Assembly: GCA_902494515.1 (NCBI GenBank)
Contig: CABUTS010000067.1
Location: 1 to 14,871 of the forward strand
Origin: an uncultured Muribaculaceae bacterium
GTDB lineage: Bacteria; Bacteroidota; Bacteroidia; Bacteroidales; Muribaculaceae
Direction of reading: 5' to 3'
DNA length: 14,871 bases
The notes beneath the pieces were generated by a model. That model was not told the origin of the DNA and did no database searches. It saw only the letters and a list, made by a program, of their open reading frames with translations. How positions within the stretch are numbered: the first letter of the stretch is position 1; every line of letters starts with the position of its first letter. This document shows positions 4,653-12,571 of this stretch, in pieces. Made by a program: the position numbers and the translations under genes.

Positions 4653-6203
4653 ATGGATTCTACCACCATAATAGTCTACATCCTGATAACAATCGTCTCT
4701 ATAGCCATCGGAGTGCTGTGCACGATTCTCGTGCAGAACAAGATTGCCCGCTCACGTGCCCGCTCGATCATCGAGGAAGCCAACCGCGAGGGGGACGTAA
4801 TCCGCCAGAAAGAGCTCCTCAAGAGCCAGCAGGAGGGGATGAAAATCAAGGATGACGCCGAAAAGCAGGCCAACCAGCGCCTGCAGAAGGTGCAGGCTGT
4901 CGAGGCTAAGATGAAAAAGCGCGAAATGGAGCTCAACCAGGTGCAGCAGGACAACCAGCGCACCAAGAGCGACCTCGAAACACGCCGTCAGAAGCTCGAC
5001 GCCGAAGAGAATGTGATCGCCGCCCGCAAGGAGGAGCTCGACAAGCTCAAACGCAACGCCCAGAACACCCTCGAGCACATCTCCGGTCTCTCCGCCGAGG
5101 AAGCCAAGGAGAAACTCGTGGAGTCGATGAAGGACGAAGCCAAGACCGCCGCCGCTTCCTACATCAACGACATCATGGACGAAGCCAAGATGACCGCTAA
5201 CAAGGAGGCCAAACGAATTGTGATTCAGACAATTCAGCGCGTCGCCACCGAAGCTGCCATCGAAAACTCCGTGACCGTATTCCACATCGACTCCGACGAA
5301 ATCAAGGGGCGCATCATCGGCCGCGAAGGACGCAACATCCGTGCTCTCGAAGCTGCCACCGGCATTGAAATCATCGTCGACGATACCCCCGAGGCCATCG
5401 TCCTCTCGGGCTTCGACCCCGTGCGCCGCGAAATCGCCCGCCTGGCCCTCCACCAGCTCGTGGCCGACGGACGTATCCACCCCGCCCGCATCGAGGAAGT
5501 GGTCAACAAGGTCCGCAAGCAGATCGAGGAGGAAATCATCGAAACCGGCAAACGCACCGCCATCGACCTCGGCATCCACGGCCTGCATCCCGACCTGATC
5601 CGCATGATCGGCAAGATGAAATATCGCTCGAGCTACGGTCAGAACCTGCTGCAGCATGCCCGCGAAACCGCCAACCTCTGCGCCATCATGGCCTCGGAAC
5701 TCGGTCTGAACCCCAAGAAGGCCCGTCGCGCCGGCCTGCTCCACGACATAGGCAAGGTGCCCGACGAAGAGCCCGAACTGCCCCACGCAATCCTCGGCAT
5801 GAAGCTCGCCGAAAAGTATAAGGAGAAACCCGACATATGCAACGCCATCGGCGCCCACCACGACGAAATCGAGCAGACAACCCTGCTTGCCCCCATCGTG
5901 CAGGTCTGCGACGCCATCTCCGGCGCCCGTCCCGGTGCCCGCCGCGAAATCGTCGAGGCATACATCAAGCGTCTCAACGACCTCGAGCAGCTCGCCCTGA
6001 GCTACCCCGGCGTGCTCAAGACCTACGCCATTCAGGCCGGCCGCGAGCTCCGCGTGATTGTCGGCGCCGACAAGATCGACGACGTGCAGACTGAAAGTCT
6101 CTCCAACGAAATCGCCAAGAAGATTCAGGATGAGATGACCTATCCCGGTCAGGTGAAGATCACCGTCATCCGCGAGACCCGCGCCGTAAGCTACGCCAAG
6201 TAA
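4653..6203 (+). CDS. rny: Ribonuclease Y
   Basis: 516 residues, typical for RNase Y, a membrane-anchored endoribonuclease that starts mRNA turnover. Domains in order: one N-terminal membrane segment (about 5-27), a long coiled coil (about 30-180), a KH RNA-binding domain (about 205-265) with the GxxG loop in GRIIGREGRNIR (Gly223-Gly226), and an HD nuclease domain with QHARET around 334-339, the metal-binding LLHDIGK (His364-Asp365) and AHHDE at 401-405. All expected catalytic residues are present. The ATG at 4653 places the membrane helix directly at the N-terminus as expected. The gene downstream encodes a RicT-like protein, the homologue of a known RNase Y partner in B. subtilis. Confidence 0.97.
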   Translation: MDSTTIIVYILITIVSIAIGVLCTILVQNKIARSRARSIIEEANREGDVIRQKELLKSQQEGMKIKDDAEKQANQRLQKVQAVEAKMKKREMELNQVQQDNQRTKSDLETRRQKLDAEENVIAARKEELDKLKRNAQNTLEHISGLSAEEAKEKLVESMKDEAKTAAASYINDIMDEAKMTANKEAKRIVIQTIQRVATEAAIENSVTVFHIDSDEIKGRIIGREGRNIRALEAATGIEIIVDDTPEAIVLSGFDPVRREIARLALHQLVADGRIHPARIEEVVNKVRKQIEEEIIETGKRTAIDLGIHGLHPDLIRMIGKMKYRSSYGQNLLQHARETANLCAIMASELGLNPKKARRAGLLHDIGKVPDEEPELPHAILGMKLAEKYKEKPDICNAIGAHHDEIEQTTLLAPIVQVCDAISGARPGARREIVEAYIKRLNDLEQLALSYPGVLKTYAIQAGRELRVIVGADKIDDVQTESLSNEIAKKIQDEMTYPGQVKITVIRETRAVSYAK

Positions 6204-6227
6204 TTCCTTTATCCTCAACCGGTTATC

Positions 6228-6258
6228 CGGCCCGCAATCCCCCGCGGACTACGGGCCG
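6228..6258 (+). terminator. Stem-loop between rny and the PSP1 gene
   Basis: CGGCCCG (6228-6234) pairs perfectly with CGGGCCG (6252-6258) around a 17-nt loop. It ends 11 nt before the next ATG and lacks a T run, so it might weaken rather than stop transcription, mask the translation start, or act as an mRNA processing site. Confidence 0.35.
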
Positions 6259-6269
6259 CCGAACCAATT

Positions 6270-7826
6270 ATGAACATCAGTCTTATGAAAGAAGAAAAGG
6301 ATAAAGAGAAGGAAAAGGAGAAGGAGCAGCCGCTTCAGGATTGCGCCAACGGGGACTGCGACAACTGCAGCCGCCAAGGCCAGAAGAGCTGTTGCGCCGT
6401 TTCCGGCGGCTGCGAACTCCGCGGCACAATCCACAGCTACAACTACTGGGAGGATATCCCCGGCGGCTATGCCGACGACGACATGGTGGAGGTGAACTTC
6501 AAGAACACCCGCAAGGGCTACTACCTGAACTCCGCCAAGCTCCCCCTGAAGGTTGGCGACATGGTTGCCGTGGAGGCTCAGACCGGCCACGACATCGGAG
6601 TCGTGACCCTCACCGGCGCCCTCGTACGCCTGCAGATGCGCAAAGCCAACATCCGCCCCGACGCCGAGACAAAGCGCGTTTTCCGCAAGGCAAAAGCCTC
6701 GGACCTTGAACGTTACGAGCAGGCAAAGGCCCGCGAGGACGAAACAATGATCCGCGCCCGCAAGCTCGCCGCCGACCTCAAGCTCAACATGAAAATCGGC
6801 GACGTCGAATATCAGGGCGACGGCAACAAGGCTATTTTCTACTACATCGCCGACGAGCGTGTCGATTTCCGTCAGCTCATCAAGGTGCTCGCCGAAGCTT
6901 TCAAGGTGCGCATCGAGATGAAGCAGATTGGAGCGCGTCAGGAGGCAGGCCGCATCGGCGGTATCGGTCCCTGCGGCCGGCCGCTCTGCTGCGCCACCTG
7001 GATGTCGAACTTCGTCAGCGTATCCACCGGTGCCGCCCGTTACCAGGACATCTCGCTGAACCCGCAGAAGCTCGCCGGGCAATGCGCGAAACTGAAATGC
7101 TGCCTGAATTTCGAGGTCGACGCCTACGTCGAGGCCTCCAAGAAACTTCCGCCGAAGGATGCCCGCCTCGAGACCGCCGACTCCACATATTATTACTTCA
7201 AGGCCGACATCTTCAAGGGTGAAATCACCTACTCCACCGACAAGAGCATCCCCGCTAACCTTGTAACCATCAGCGCCGGACGTGCCTTCGAGGTCATCGC
7301 CCTCAACAAGGCCGGCGAGAAGCCCGAAAACCTCAAGGAGGAGGAGAAGGAGGAGAAGAAAACCTCGGAATACGCCGATATTCTCGGTCAGGATTCCCTG
7401 ACCCGCTTCGACAACAAAAAGAAGAAAAAGAAGAAGCCCGGCAAACCGGCTCAGGACCAGCAGTCCAAGGAGCAGAAGCAGCCGAAGGATCAGAAGGAAC
7501 AGAAGCCTGCACCCAAGGATCAGAAGCCGCAGAACCAGGGTGGACCCAAGCCTCAGAATCAGGGTCAGAAGCCTCAGAAACCCAAAGGTCCGAAACCCCA
7601 GAATCAGGGAGGTCAGAAGCCTCAGAATCAGGGTCCCAAGCCCCAGAATCAGGGCGCCCCGAAGCCTCAGAATCAGGGTCAGAAACCTCCGAAGCCTAAG
7701 GGACCGAAGCCTCAGAATCAGGGACAGAAGCCCAAAGGCCCCAAGCCTCAGAACCAGGCGCCCAAACCTCAGGGCGAAAACGCCCCTCAGGCTCCAGCTC
7801 CCAAACCTCAGGCTCCCGCTGAATAA
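6270..7826 (+). CDS. PSP1-domain protein, RicT (YaaT)-like, with repetitive basic tail
   Basis: 518 residues. The core (about 45-345) is a PSP1 domain: GTIHSYNYWEDIP, then GIGPCGRPLCCATWMSNF (Cys235, 240, 241) and QCAKLKCCLNFEVDAY (Cys272, 277, 278). This CxxxxCC pair is the signature of RicT, which in B. subtilis joins RicA and RicF in a complex that binds Fe-S clusters and steers RNase Y. An extra Cys-rich segment precedes it (Cys25, 30, 33, 41, 42, 48), perhaps another metal site. Residues 354-395 are highly charged; about 410-518 are low complexity with seven KPQNQG and one KPQNQA, probably disordered and possibly RNA-binding. The gene lies 66 bp after rny and 17 bp before gldH. The RNase Y link is inferred from homology and adjacency. 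RicA and RicF homologues are not in the window. Confidence 0.88.
   Translation: MNISLMKEEKDKEKEKEKEQPLQDCANGDCDNCSRQGQKSCCAVSGGCELRGTIHSYNYWEDIPGGYADDDMVEVNFKNTRKGYYLNSAKLPLKVGDMVAVEAQTGHDIGVVTLTGALVRLQMRKANIRPDAETKRVFRKAKASDLERYEQAKAREDETMIRARKLAADLKLNMKIGDVEYQGDGNKAIFYYIADERVDFRQLIKVLAEAFKVRIEMKQIGARQEAGRIGGIGPCGRPLCCATWMSNFVSVSTGAARYQDISLNPQKLAGQCAKLKCCLNFEVDAYVEASKKLPPKDARLETADSTYYYFKADIFKGEITYSTDKSIPANLVTISAGRAFEVIALNKAGEKPENLKEEEKEEKKTSEYADILGQDSLTRFDNKKKKKKKPGKPAQDQQSKEQKQPKDQKEQKPAPKDQKPQNQGGPKPQNQGQKPQKPKGPKPQNQGGQKPQNQGPKPQNQGAPKPQNQGQKPPKPKGPKPQNQGQKPKGPKPQNQAPKPQGENAPQAPAPKPQAPAE
7519..7800 (+). repeat. Degenerate repeats encoding KPQNQG
   Basis: Repeated AAGCCTCAGAATCAGGG-type units in irregular order encode the tail of the PSP1 protein (KPQNQG alternating with KPKGP). 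Synonymous variation between units shows the array is not freshly duplicated, but it remains a plausible site for slippage and length change. Confidence 0.8.
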
Positions 7827-7843
7827 CACTTGCCCCCCTGCTG

Positions 7844-8305
7844 ATGCGAAGTCTCTACGCCATACTCCTTTTGATGGGTCTGTTGCTCCCGCTTCTCGGG
7901 TGCGACGGACCCTCAAACGACTATGCAGAATACACCGACCTCCCCGAAGAGGGGTGGCGCTACGGCGACACCCTCCGCTTCCGTCCCGTGCACCGCGACT
8001 CCATTTGCCGCGGCCGTCTCGCCGTCGCTGTCCGCCACGACAACCATTATCCCTACGGCTCACTGTGGCTCGAAACCACCGTCGTTGACAACGGCCGCCC
8101 CCGTAAAGACACCCTGGAACTGCAGCTCGCCGACCGCTTCGGCTCCTGGAGAGGGCGCGGCATCGGGGTTTCCTTCCAGTTTGCCGACACCGTGGACCGT
8201 CCCTTCCTCCACGCCTCCGGAACCCCGGTGAAAGTCCGCCACATCATGCGCTCCGACACTCTCGCGGGCATCTCTCAGCTCATCATCTTCTTCCTCCCGG
8301 AGTAA
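7844..8305 (+). CDS. gldH: GldH-family lipoprotein
   Basis: 153 residues. The N-terminal signal MRSLYAILLLMGLLLPLLGC ends in a lipobox (LLGC, lipidated Cys20). The mature part has the GldH pattern: a WRYGDTLRF segment, HDNHYPYGSLWLETTV, KDTLELQLADRFGSWRGRGIG and a closing MRSDTLAGISQLIIFF. GldH is an envelope lipoprotein needed for gliding in Flavobacteria, but homologues are widespread in non-gliding Bacteroidales where the role is unknown. The gene follows the PSP1 gene by 17 bp, so the two are probably one operon. It diagnoses the phylum. Confidence 0.88.
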   Translation: MRSLYAILLLMGLLLPLLGCDGPSNDYAEYTDLPEEGWRYGDTLRFRPVHRDSICRGRLAVAVRHDNHYPYGSLWLETTVVDNGRPRKDTLELQLADRFGSWRGRGIGVSFQFADTVDRPFLHASGTPVKVRHIMRSDTLAGISQLIIFFLPE

Positions 8306-8349
8306 CCCGCGAATGAAATTACGCCATAACCTTAAACCGCCAAAATATC

Positions 8350-9738
8350 ATGCTCAGGAAATTTTGCCTCCTCTTTTTGCTGTCAATCCTTTTGGCGCCC
8401 GGCGCCGGCGCGAAGTCGCTTCACGAACTGCAGCAGGAATTCGTTGACCTGAAATTCGGCCTGTTCGTGCACTTCGGCATGGGCACATTCCAAGGGGAGG
8501 ACTGGGCGGACCCGGAGGTTCCCGTCACAGCCTTCAACCCCACGAAGCTCGACTGCCACCAGTGGGTCGACGCCGCCCGCTCGGCCAACATGAAGTTCGG
8601 CTGTATGTCGGTGAAGCATCATTGCGGTTTCTGCATGTGGGACACCCAGACCACCGACTACAACGCCGTGAAAAGCCCGGCAGGTCGCGATGTGGTGAAG
8701 GAATTCACCGACGCCCTCCGCGAGAAGGATATGAAGGTGATGTTCCACTTCTCGATTCTCGACATGCACGAGAAGATTCTTCCCCACAATATCAAACCCT
8801 ACCAAACAGACTTCATCAAGGCGCAGCTGCGCGAGCTGCTCACCAACTACGGTCCGGTCACGGCACTGATGATCGACGGCTGGGACGCCCCCTGGGCGCG
8901 TCTGTCTTACGATGACATCTCCTTTGAGGAAATCTATAATTTCTGCAAGAGCATCCAGCCCGACTGCTTAGTTATGGATCTCAACGGCGCGAAGTATCCC
9001 GCCGAAGCGCTCTTCTATTCCGACCTGAAGACCTACGAGCAGGGAGCCGGGCAGAAAATCGAGAAGGAGCGCAGCTTCCTCCCCTCGATGGCCTGCTACC
9101 CCATCCAGCGCACATGGTTCTGGAAAGAGGATATGCCCGGAAGCGACACCAAATCCCCGGCGGCGATGGTCAATGACAATATCCGCCCGATGAACGATGC
9201 CTGCTGCACGTTCATTCTCAACGTGGCGCCGAACCGCGAGGGGCTTTTCGACCCGAACGCCGTTGCCGCCCTCCGGGAAATCGGCCGTCTATGGCACGAC
9301 GACGGCAAGAAGCACCTTGTCGCCGAAACCGAGGCCCCGATCATCAGCACCAACCTCGCCAAGCACAAATATACCTTCGGCTCATGGAGCTGGGACTGTC
9401 TGCTGCACGATTTCGCCACCGATGATGATTTCTCCTCGGCCTGGATTTCGCACACCACGGTGAAGGAGCCGTGGCTGCAGGTCGAGCTCGGCACCACCCA
9501 CCCCGTCAATGCCGTGGTGCTCACCGACCGCGAGGACAACGTCATTTCAAGCTACCGCATCGAATGTCGCCACAACGGCGAGTGGACCACTGTCTATGAT
9601 GGCTCCGCCACCACCGCCAAGCGCGTGAAAATCAACCGCTTTGACCCCGTTTATGCCGACGCGGTGAGGTTCACCGTCACCTCCGCCAACGGTCCCGTGG
9701 AAATCCACGAGTTCGGCGTCTACAGCGAGCTCCGCTGA
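8350..9738 (+). CDS. Secreted GH29 alpha-L-fucosidase with C-terminal discoidin-like domain
   Basis: 462 residues. A signal peptide (1-21, ending AGA-KS) directs export. Residues 25-330 match the GH29 barrel: KFGLFVHFGMGTF at 35-47, VKHHCGFCMWDTQTTDYN at 88-105, RDVVKEFTDALREKDMKVMF, ALMIDGWDAPW with Asp176 as candidate nucleophile, and NVAPNREGLFDPNAVAALREIGRLW at the barrel end. Residues about 335-460 look like an F5/8 type C (discoidin/CBM32-like) domain: WLQVELGTTHPVNAVVL, YRIECRHNGEWTTVY and a final HEFGVYSEL. It would release fucose from host or dietary glycans in the periplasm or at the surface. No SusC/SusD or sulfatase neighbours are present, so it is not in a visible polysaccharide utilisation locus. 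Oddity: HHCGF replaces the common HHDGF. A double palindrome starts 3 bp after the stop. Confidence 0.88.
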   Translation: MLRKFCLLFLLSILLAPGAGAKSLHELQQEFVDLKFGLFVHFGMGTFQGEDWADPEVPVTAFNPTKLDCHQWVDAARSANMKFGCMSVKHHCGFCMWDTQTTDYNAVKSPAGRDVVKEFTDALREKDMKVMFHFSILDMHEKILPHNIKPYQTDFIKAQLRELLTNYGPVTALMIDGWDAPWARLSYDDISFEEIYNFCKSIQPDCLVMDLNGAKYPAEALFYSDLKTYEQGAGQKIEKERSFLPSMACYPIQRTWFWKEDMPGSDTKSPAAMVNDNIRPMNDACCTFILNVAPNREGLFDPNAVAALREIGRLWHDDGKKHLVAETEAPIISTNLAKHKYTFGSWSWDCLLHDFATDDDFSSAWISHTTVKEPWLQVELGTTHPVNAVVLTDREDNVISSYRIECRHNGEWTTVYDGSATTAKRVKINRFDPVYADAVRFTVTSANGPVEIHEFGVYSELR

Positions 9739-9740
9739 CA

Positions 9741-9789
9741 GCGGAAACCGCAGGTTTCCGCAACAGTGGTGAAAGCCCGCGGCTTTCAC
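9741..9789 (+). repeat. Paired palindromic repeat, copy 3, after the fucosidase gene
   Basis: First hairpin GCGGAAACC (9741-9749), GCA, GGTTTCCGC (9753-9761). Second GTGAAAGCC (9769-9777), CGC, GGCTTTCAC (9781-9789). The second matches the copies at 135 and 3672 with the C-G pair changed to G-C in both arms, so pairing is kept. The joining sequence AACAGTG resembles AACTGAG of copy 2. It has the same orientation as the other copies. Confidence 0.9.
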
Positions 9790-9863
9790 TCCCCATCGGT
9801 TTGGCTGCCCGCGAACTTTCCCTGCCGTTCCGCCGTTTTTATGTAGATTAAATTCAATGAACC

Positions 9864-11072
9864 ATGACCGACCTGATTCTTCTTCCAGATAAAGAATTCA
9901 AACTGCGGATTGAAAAAATCCGCGCCGCGGCCCTGGAGCAATTGCCCGAGGGTGTAAACATCGATTCCGCAGCGCTGCTGCTCGGCGAAAACGCCTCGCT
10001 GTTCTGGCTGACAGGCCGGGTCTACGCCGGCTGGTGCTATCTCCCCCTGGACCACACCCGGAAGCCGCTGTTCCTGGTCCGCCGCCCCGTGGGGCTCGGC
10101 GGTGAGCGCGTCGTGGAGATTCATAAACCCGAAGATATTCCCGCCCGACTGCAGGAAAACGGCCTCGAAGTCGCCGCACACCTCGGGCTGGAACTGTCGC
10201 TGCTCCCCTACGCCTTCGTCGAACGCGTCCGCAAGGCGCTCGGCAACCCCGGAATCTTCAACGCCTCGAAAGCCATGAGCGTGGCCCGCTCGGTGAAAAC
10301 ACCTTACGAAATCGACCTCATCGCCCGCTCCGGCGTCCGTCAGGCCTACGTTTACCATAAGATTCCGGAGCTCTTCAACGACGGAATGACCGACCTCGAA
10401 CTCGACATCGCCATCGAAAATCTTTCGCGACTCGAAGGCTGCCTCGGGCAGTTCCGCATCTCCGGCGCCGACATGGAGCTGTTCATGGGAAGCATCCTCG
10501 CCGGCGACAACGCCGACGAACCATCGCCCTACGATTTCGCCCTCGGCGGCGCCGGTCAGGATCCCTCGATGCCCGTCGGTTCCTGCGGCGCCATAATCCG
10601 TCCGCACACCACCGTGATGGTCGACGTCAACGGCAACTACACCGGCTACATGACCGACATGACCCGCGTGTTCTCCTTCGGCGAAATCTCCGACGAAGCC
10701 CTCCGCGCCCATCAGTGCTCCCTCGACATCCACCACGAATTCTGCCGCCGCGCCATCCCCGGCGCCAAGGCCTCCGACCTCTACGACATGGCCCTCGACA
10801 TGGCCCGGAAGGCCGGCTTCGAGCGATATTTCATGGGACACCGCCAGCACGCGGGCTTCTGCGGCCACGGTGTCGGCATCGAAATCAATGAACTTCCCGT
10901 CATAGCCCCGCGCAGCCGCGACATCCTCGCCGCCGGCAACGTCATAGCCCTCGAACCGAAGTTCGTGATTCCCGGCACCGGAGCTGTCGGCATCGAAAGC
11001 ACCTACCATATCACCCCCGAAGGCGCCGTCTGCCTCACCGACTTCCCCGAAGAAATCCAGCCTCTCGCCTGA
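9864..11072 (+). CDS. M24 family metallopeptidase (Xaa-Pro aminopeptidase-like)
   Basis: 402 residues, cytoplasmic. An N-terminal creatinase-like domain (about 1-145) precedes a pita-bread catalytic domain (about 150-400). All five dinuclear metal ligands are visible: Asp254 in MVDVNGNYTG, Asp265 in YMTDMTRVF, His335 in CGHGVGIEINELP, Glu364 in ALEPKF, and Glu378 in GAVGIESTYHIT. The family removes N-terminal residues, usually before proline; the exact substrate is not predictable from sequence. Start: the ATG at 9864 sits in a short A/T-rich leader, and another ATG-like triplet at 9857 is out of frame. The gene stands alone between the palindrome at 9741 and a hairpin at its stop codon. Confidence 0.9.
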   Translation: MTDLILLPDKEFKLRIEKIRAAALEQLPEGVNIDSAALLLGENASLFWLTGRVYAGWCYLPLDHTRKPLFLVRRPVGLGGERVVEIHKPEDIPARLQENGLEVAAHLGLELSLLPYAFVERVRKALGNPGIFNASKAMSVARSVKTPYEIDLIARSGVRQAYVYHKIPELFNDGMTDLELDIAIENLSRLEGCLGQFRISGADMELFMGSILAGDNADEPSPYDFALGGAGQDPSMPVGSCGAIIRPHTTVMVDVNGNYTGYMTDMTRVFSFGEISDEALRAHQCSLDIHHEFCRRAIPGAKASDLYDMALDMARKAGFERYFMGHRQHAGFCGHGVGIEINELPVIAPRSRDILAAGNVIALEPKFVIPGTGAVGIESTYHITPEGAVCLTDFPEEIQPLA

Positions 11073-11102
11073 CCGCAATTTCCGTTTGTTAAATTTTGCG
11101 GT
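11072..11102 (+). terminator. Weak stem-loop at the M24 stop
   Basis: ACCGCAA (11072-11078) pairs with TTGCGGT (11096-11102), with an A/T-rich interior that may add a few pairs. No T run follows on the plus strand, so termination here would be inefficient. Confidence 0.3.
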
Positions 11103-11155
11103 TGCGGTGAGCAAAACAGCTCCACGGCTTGTTAGCATATCAGAACTTTATTCGA

Positions 11156-11201
11156 TTTTTTCTGAATCAAGACAACAGTTTTTTCCTGAATAAAAACAAC
11201 A
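11156..11201 (+). repeat. Imperfect tandem duplication in the thioredoxin leader
   Basis: TTTTTTCTGAATCAAGACAAC (11156-11176) is repeated almost at once as a TTTTTTCCTGAATAAAAACAAC unit (11179-11200). It ends 6 nt before the ATG. It resembles the duplicated start region of surE in position and unit size. Confidence 0.75.
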
Positions 11202-11206
11202 CTGAT

Positions 11207-11500
11207 ATGACTTACTCCGAACTTATCGACCGCCCGGGCGTGATTCTGGTGGAATTCTTCGCCACATGGTGCCCTCATTGCAGACACATGGCTCCAATCG
11301 TTGAGCAGATCCGCGAGCTCCTCGACGGTAAGGCCGCTGTGGTTCAGCTCGATATCGACAAAAATCAGGAGGCTGCCGAAGATGCCGGCGCCGAGTCTAC
11401 ACCTACGTTCATCATCTACCGCGACGGCCACGAAATGTGGCGCCAGTCCGGCGAAATGGACGGCGAAATGCTCTTCAACAAGCTCCAGTCATATCTCTGA
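11207..11500 (+). CDS. Thioredoxin-family protein
   Basis: 97 residues, a minimal thioredoxin fold. Redox motif ATWCPHCRHMAPI with Cys-Pro-His-Cys around residues 22-25, in place of the classical CGPC; the CPHC form is typical of DsbA and suggests a more oxidising protein. The cis-proline motif ESTPTFIIYRDG is present. There is no signal peptide, so it should be cytoplasmic unless it is exported another way. I chose the ATG at 11207 because MTYSELIDRPGVILVEFFA begins the fold; an upstream TTG would add 26 residues rich in Phe/Asn from the duplicated leader. The VKOR-like gene starts 64 bp downstream, so the two probably act together in disulfide exchange. Confidence 0.9.
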   Translation: MTYSELIDRPGVILVEFFATWCPHCRHMAPIVEQIRELLDGKAAVVQLDIDKNQEAAEDAGAESTPTFIIYRDGHEMWRQSGEMDGEMLFNKLQSYL

Positions 11501-11564
11501 CAAACACTTCCCCGGCAACCGCCTTCCGGCAACTGCCATATCCCTGCCAACCACTGAATTTCAG

Positions 11565-12560
11565 ATGACCGACCGCAATATCTTCACCGATTTCCTGCGT
11601 GTGCTCGGAGTGCCGTTCACCCCGGAATATGCCGATGCGCAGTTCCGCGCCATGCCGTTCCGCTCGCTGTTCGGCATGAAGCACCTGCTGCAGAGCTACG
11701 GCGTTGACAGTCAGGGATTCAACATCGCCGACAAGTCGCAGCTCGCCTCCGTGCCCGTGCCGTTCATAGCCCGGATGCCTCAGGGGCTGCTGATAGTGAC
11801 CGGAGTCAACGACAAGGAGGTGGAATATCTGACTCAAGGGAAGGCCGAGCGGATTCCGGCTGAGCAATTCAGGAAGGACTGGACCGGCGACATTTTCTGC
11901 GCCTACCCCACCCCGGACTCGCGCGAACCGGACCTCGGCGCCCACCGCCTGACGCACCTCATGGCGCGGTTCCGCGACATCTCGCTGCCGATTGCCGCAG
12001 GGCTGATTTTCCTGTATCTGTTTCTGACCGACGGTATGTATGTCGACTTCTTCTTCGTCATGCTGATACTGCTGAATATCGCCGGAATCGCCCTGACAGT
12101 GATGCTGGTGCAGAAGTCGCTTAACATCCACTCCGACGCCGCCGACCGCGTCTGCGGAATCATTCAGGCGGGGGGCTGCGACCACGTTCTCTCCACCAAA
12201 GCCTCCAAAGCCTTCGGCATCTTCGGCTGGAGCGAAATCGGTCTTACTTACTTCTCTGTCAGTCTGTTGTGCCTGATGATATTCCCGCAGTACACCCCGT
12301 ATCTGGCCGCGTGCAACGTGGTCTGCCTCCCCTACAGCTTCTGGAGTGTATGGTATCAGAAATTCCGCGCGAAGCACTGGTGCACACTCTGCCTAAGCGT
12401 CCAGGCTACGCTCTGGCTGCTCTTCGCCTGCTACCTCGGCGGCGGATTCTACGCCGGAATCTTCCCCCTGCGGCTCCCCTTCTTCATCCTCGGCCTCACC
12501 TACTTCACCGTCCTCATGGGCCTCAACAAGCTCATGCCGCTGCTCAAACGCCCGGAATAA
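11565..12560 (+). CDS. Vitamin K epoxide reductase (VKOR) family membrane protein with degenerate C39-like domain
   Basis: 331 residues. Residues 1-125 look like a C39 peptidase-type domain (FRSLFGMKHLLQSYGV, LASVPVPFIARMPQGLLIVTG, RIPAEQFRKDWTGDIF) but the catalytic Cys and His positions are not Cys and His, so it is probably a binding module. About 138-330 is a polytopic VKOR domain: membrane segments near 139-155, 160-183, 224-240, 245-262, 278-300 and 303-322; Cys197 and Cys205 in DRVCGIIQAGGCDHVL; Ser223; and active-site Cys273-Cys276 in HWCTLC. VKOR proteins pass electrons from thioredoxin-like partners to quinone. No fused thioredoxin domain is present, but one is encoded just upstream. 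The ATG at 11565 was chosen; the open frame further upstream overlaps the thioredoxin gene in another frame. Confidence 0.87.
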   Translation: MTDRNIFTDFLRVLGVPFTPEYADAQFRAMPFRSLFGMKHLLQSYGVDSQGFNIADKSQLASVPVPFIARMPQGLLIVTGVNDKEVEYLTQGKAERIPAEQFRKDWTGDIFCAYPTPDSREPDLGAHRLTHLMARFRDISLPIAAGLIFLYLFLTDGMYVDFFFVMLILLNIAGIALTVMLVQKSLNIHSDAADRVCGIIQAGGCDHVLSTKASKAFGIFGWSEIGLTYFSVSLLCLMIFPQYTPYLAACNVVCLPYSFWSVWYQKFRAKHWCTLCLSVQATLWLLFACYLGGGFYAGIFPLRLPFFILGLTYFTVLMGLNKLMPLLKRPE

Positions 12561-12571
12561 CACTAAAATCT

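Noticed and set aside
4752..6218. 488-codon open frame on the minus strand opposite rny
   Set aside because: It is a shadow of the strong GC-biased codon use of rny; its product is a Gly/Asp/Val/Leu-rich string without any known motif, while the plus strand encodes a complete RNase Y.
6249..8063. 604-codon open frame on the minus strand opposite the PSP1 and gldH genes
   Set aside because: Its middle is a Leu/Arg repeat produced by reading the KPQNQG repeats backwards; no family motif, and two convincing genes lie on the other strand.
8350..9738. Polysaccharide utilisation locus around the fucosidase
   Set aside because: No SusC, SusD, sensor-regulator or other glycosidase gene is adjacent; neighbours are gldH and an M24 peptidase.
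9786..11138. 450-codon open frame on the minus strand opposite the M24 gene
   Set aside because: Composition is Gly/Ala/Val/Asp-rich antisense of a gene with all five metal ligands intact.
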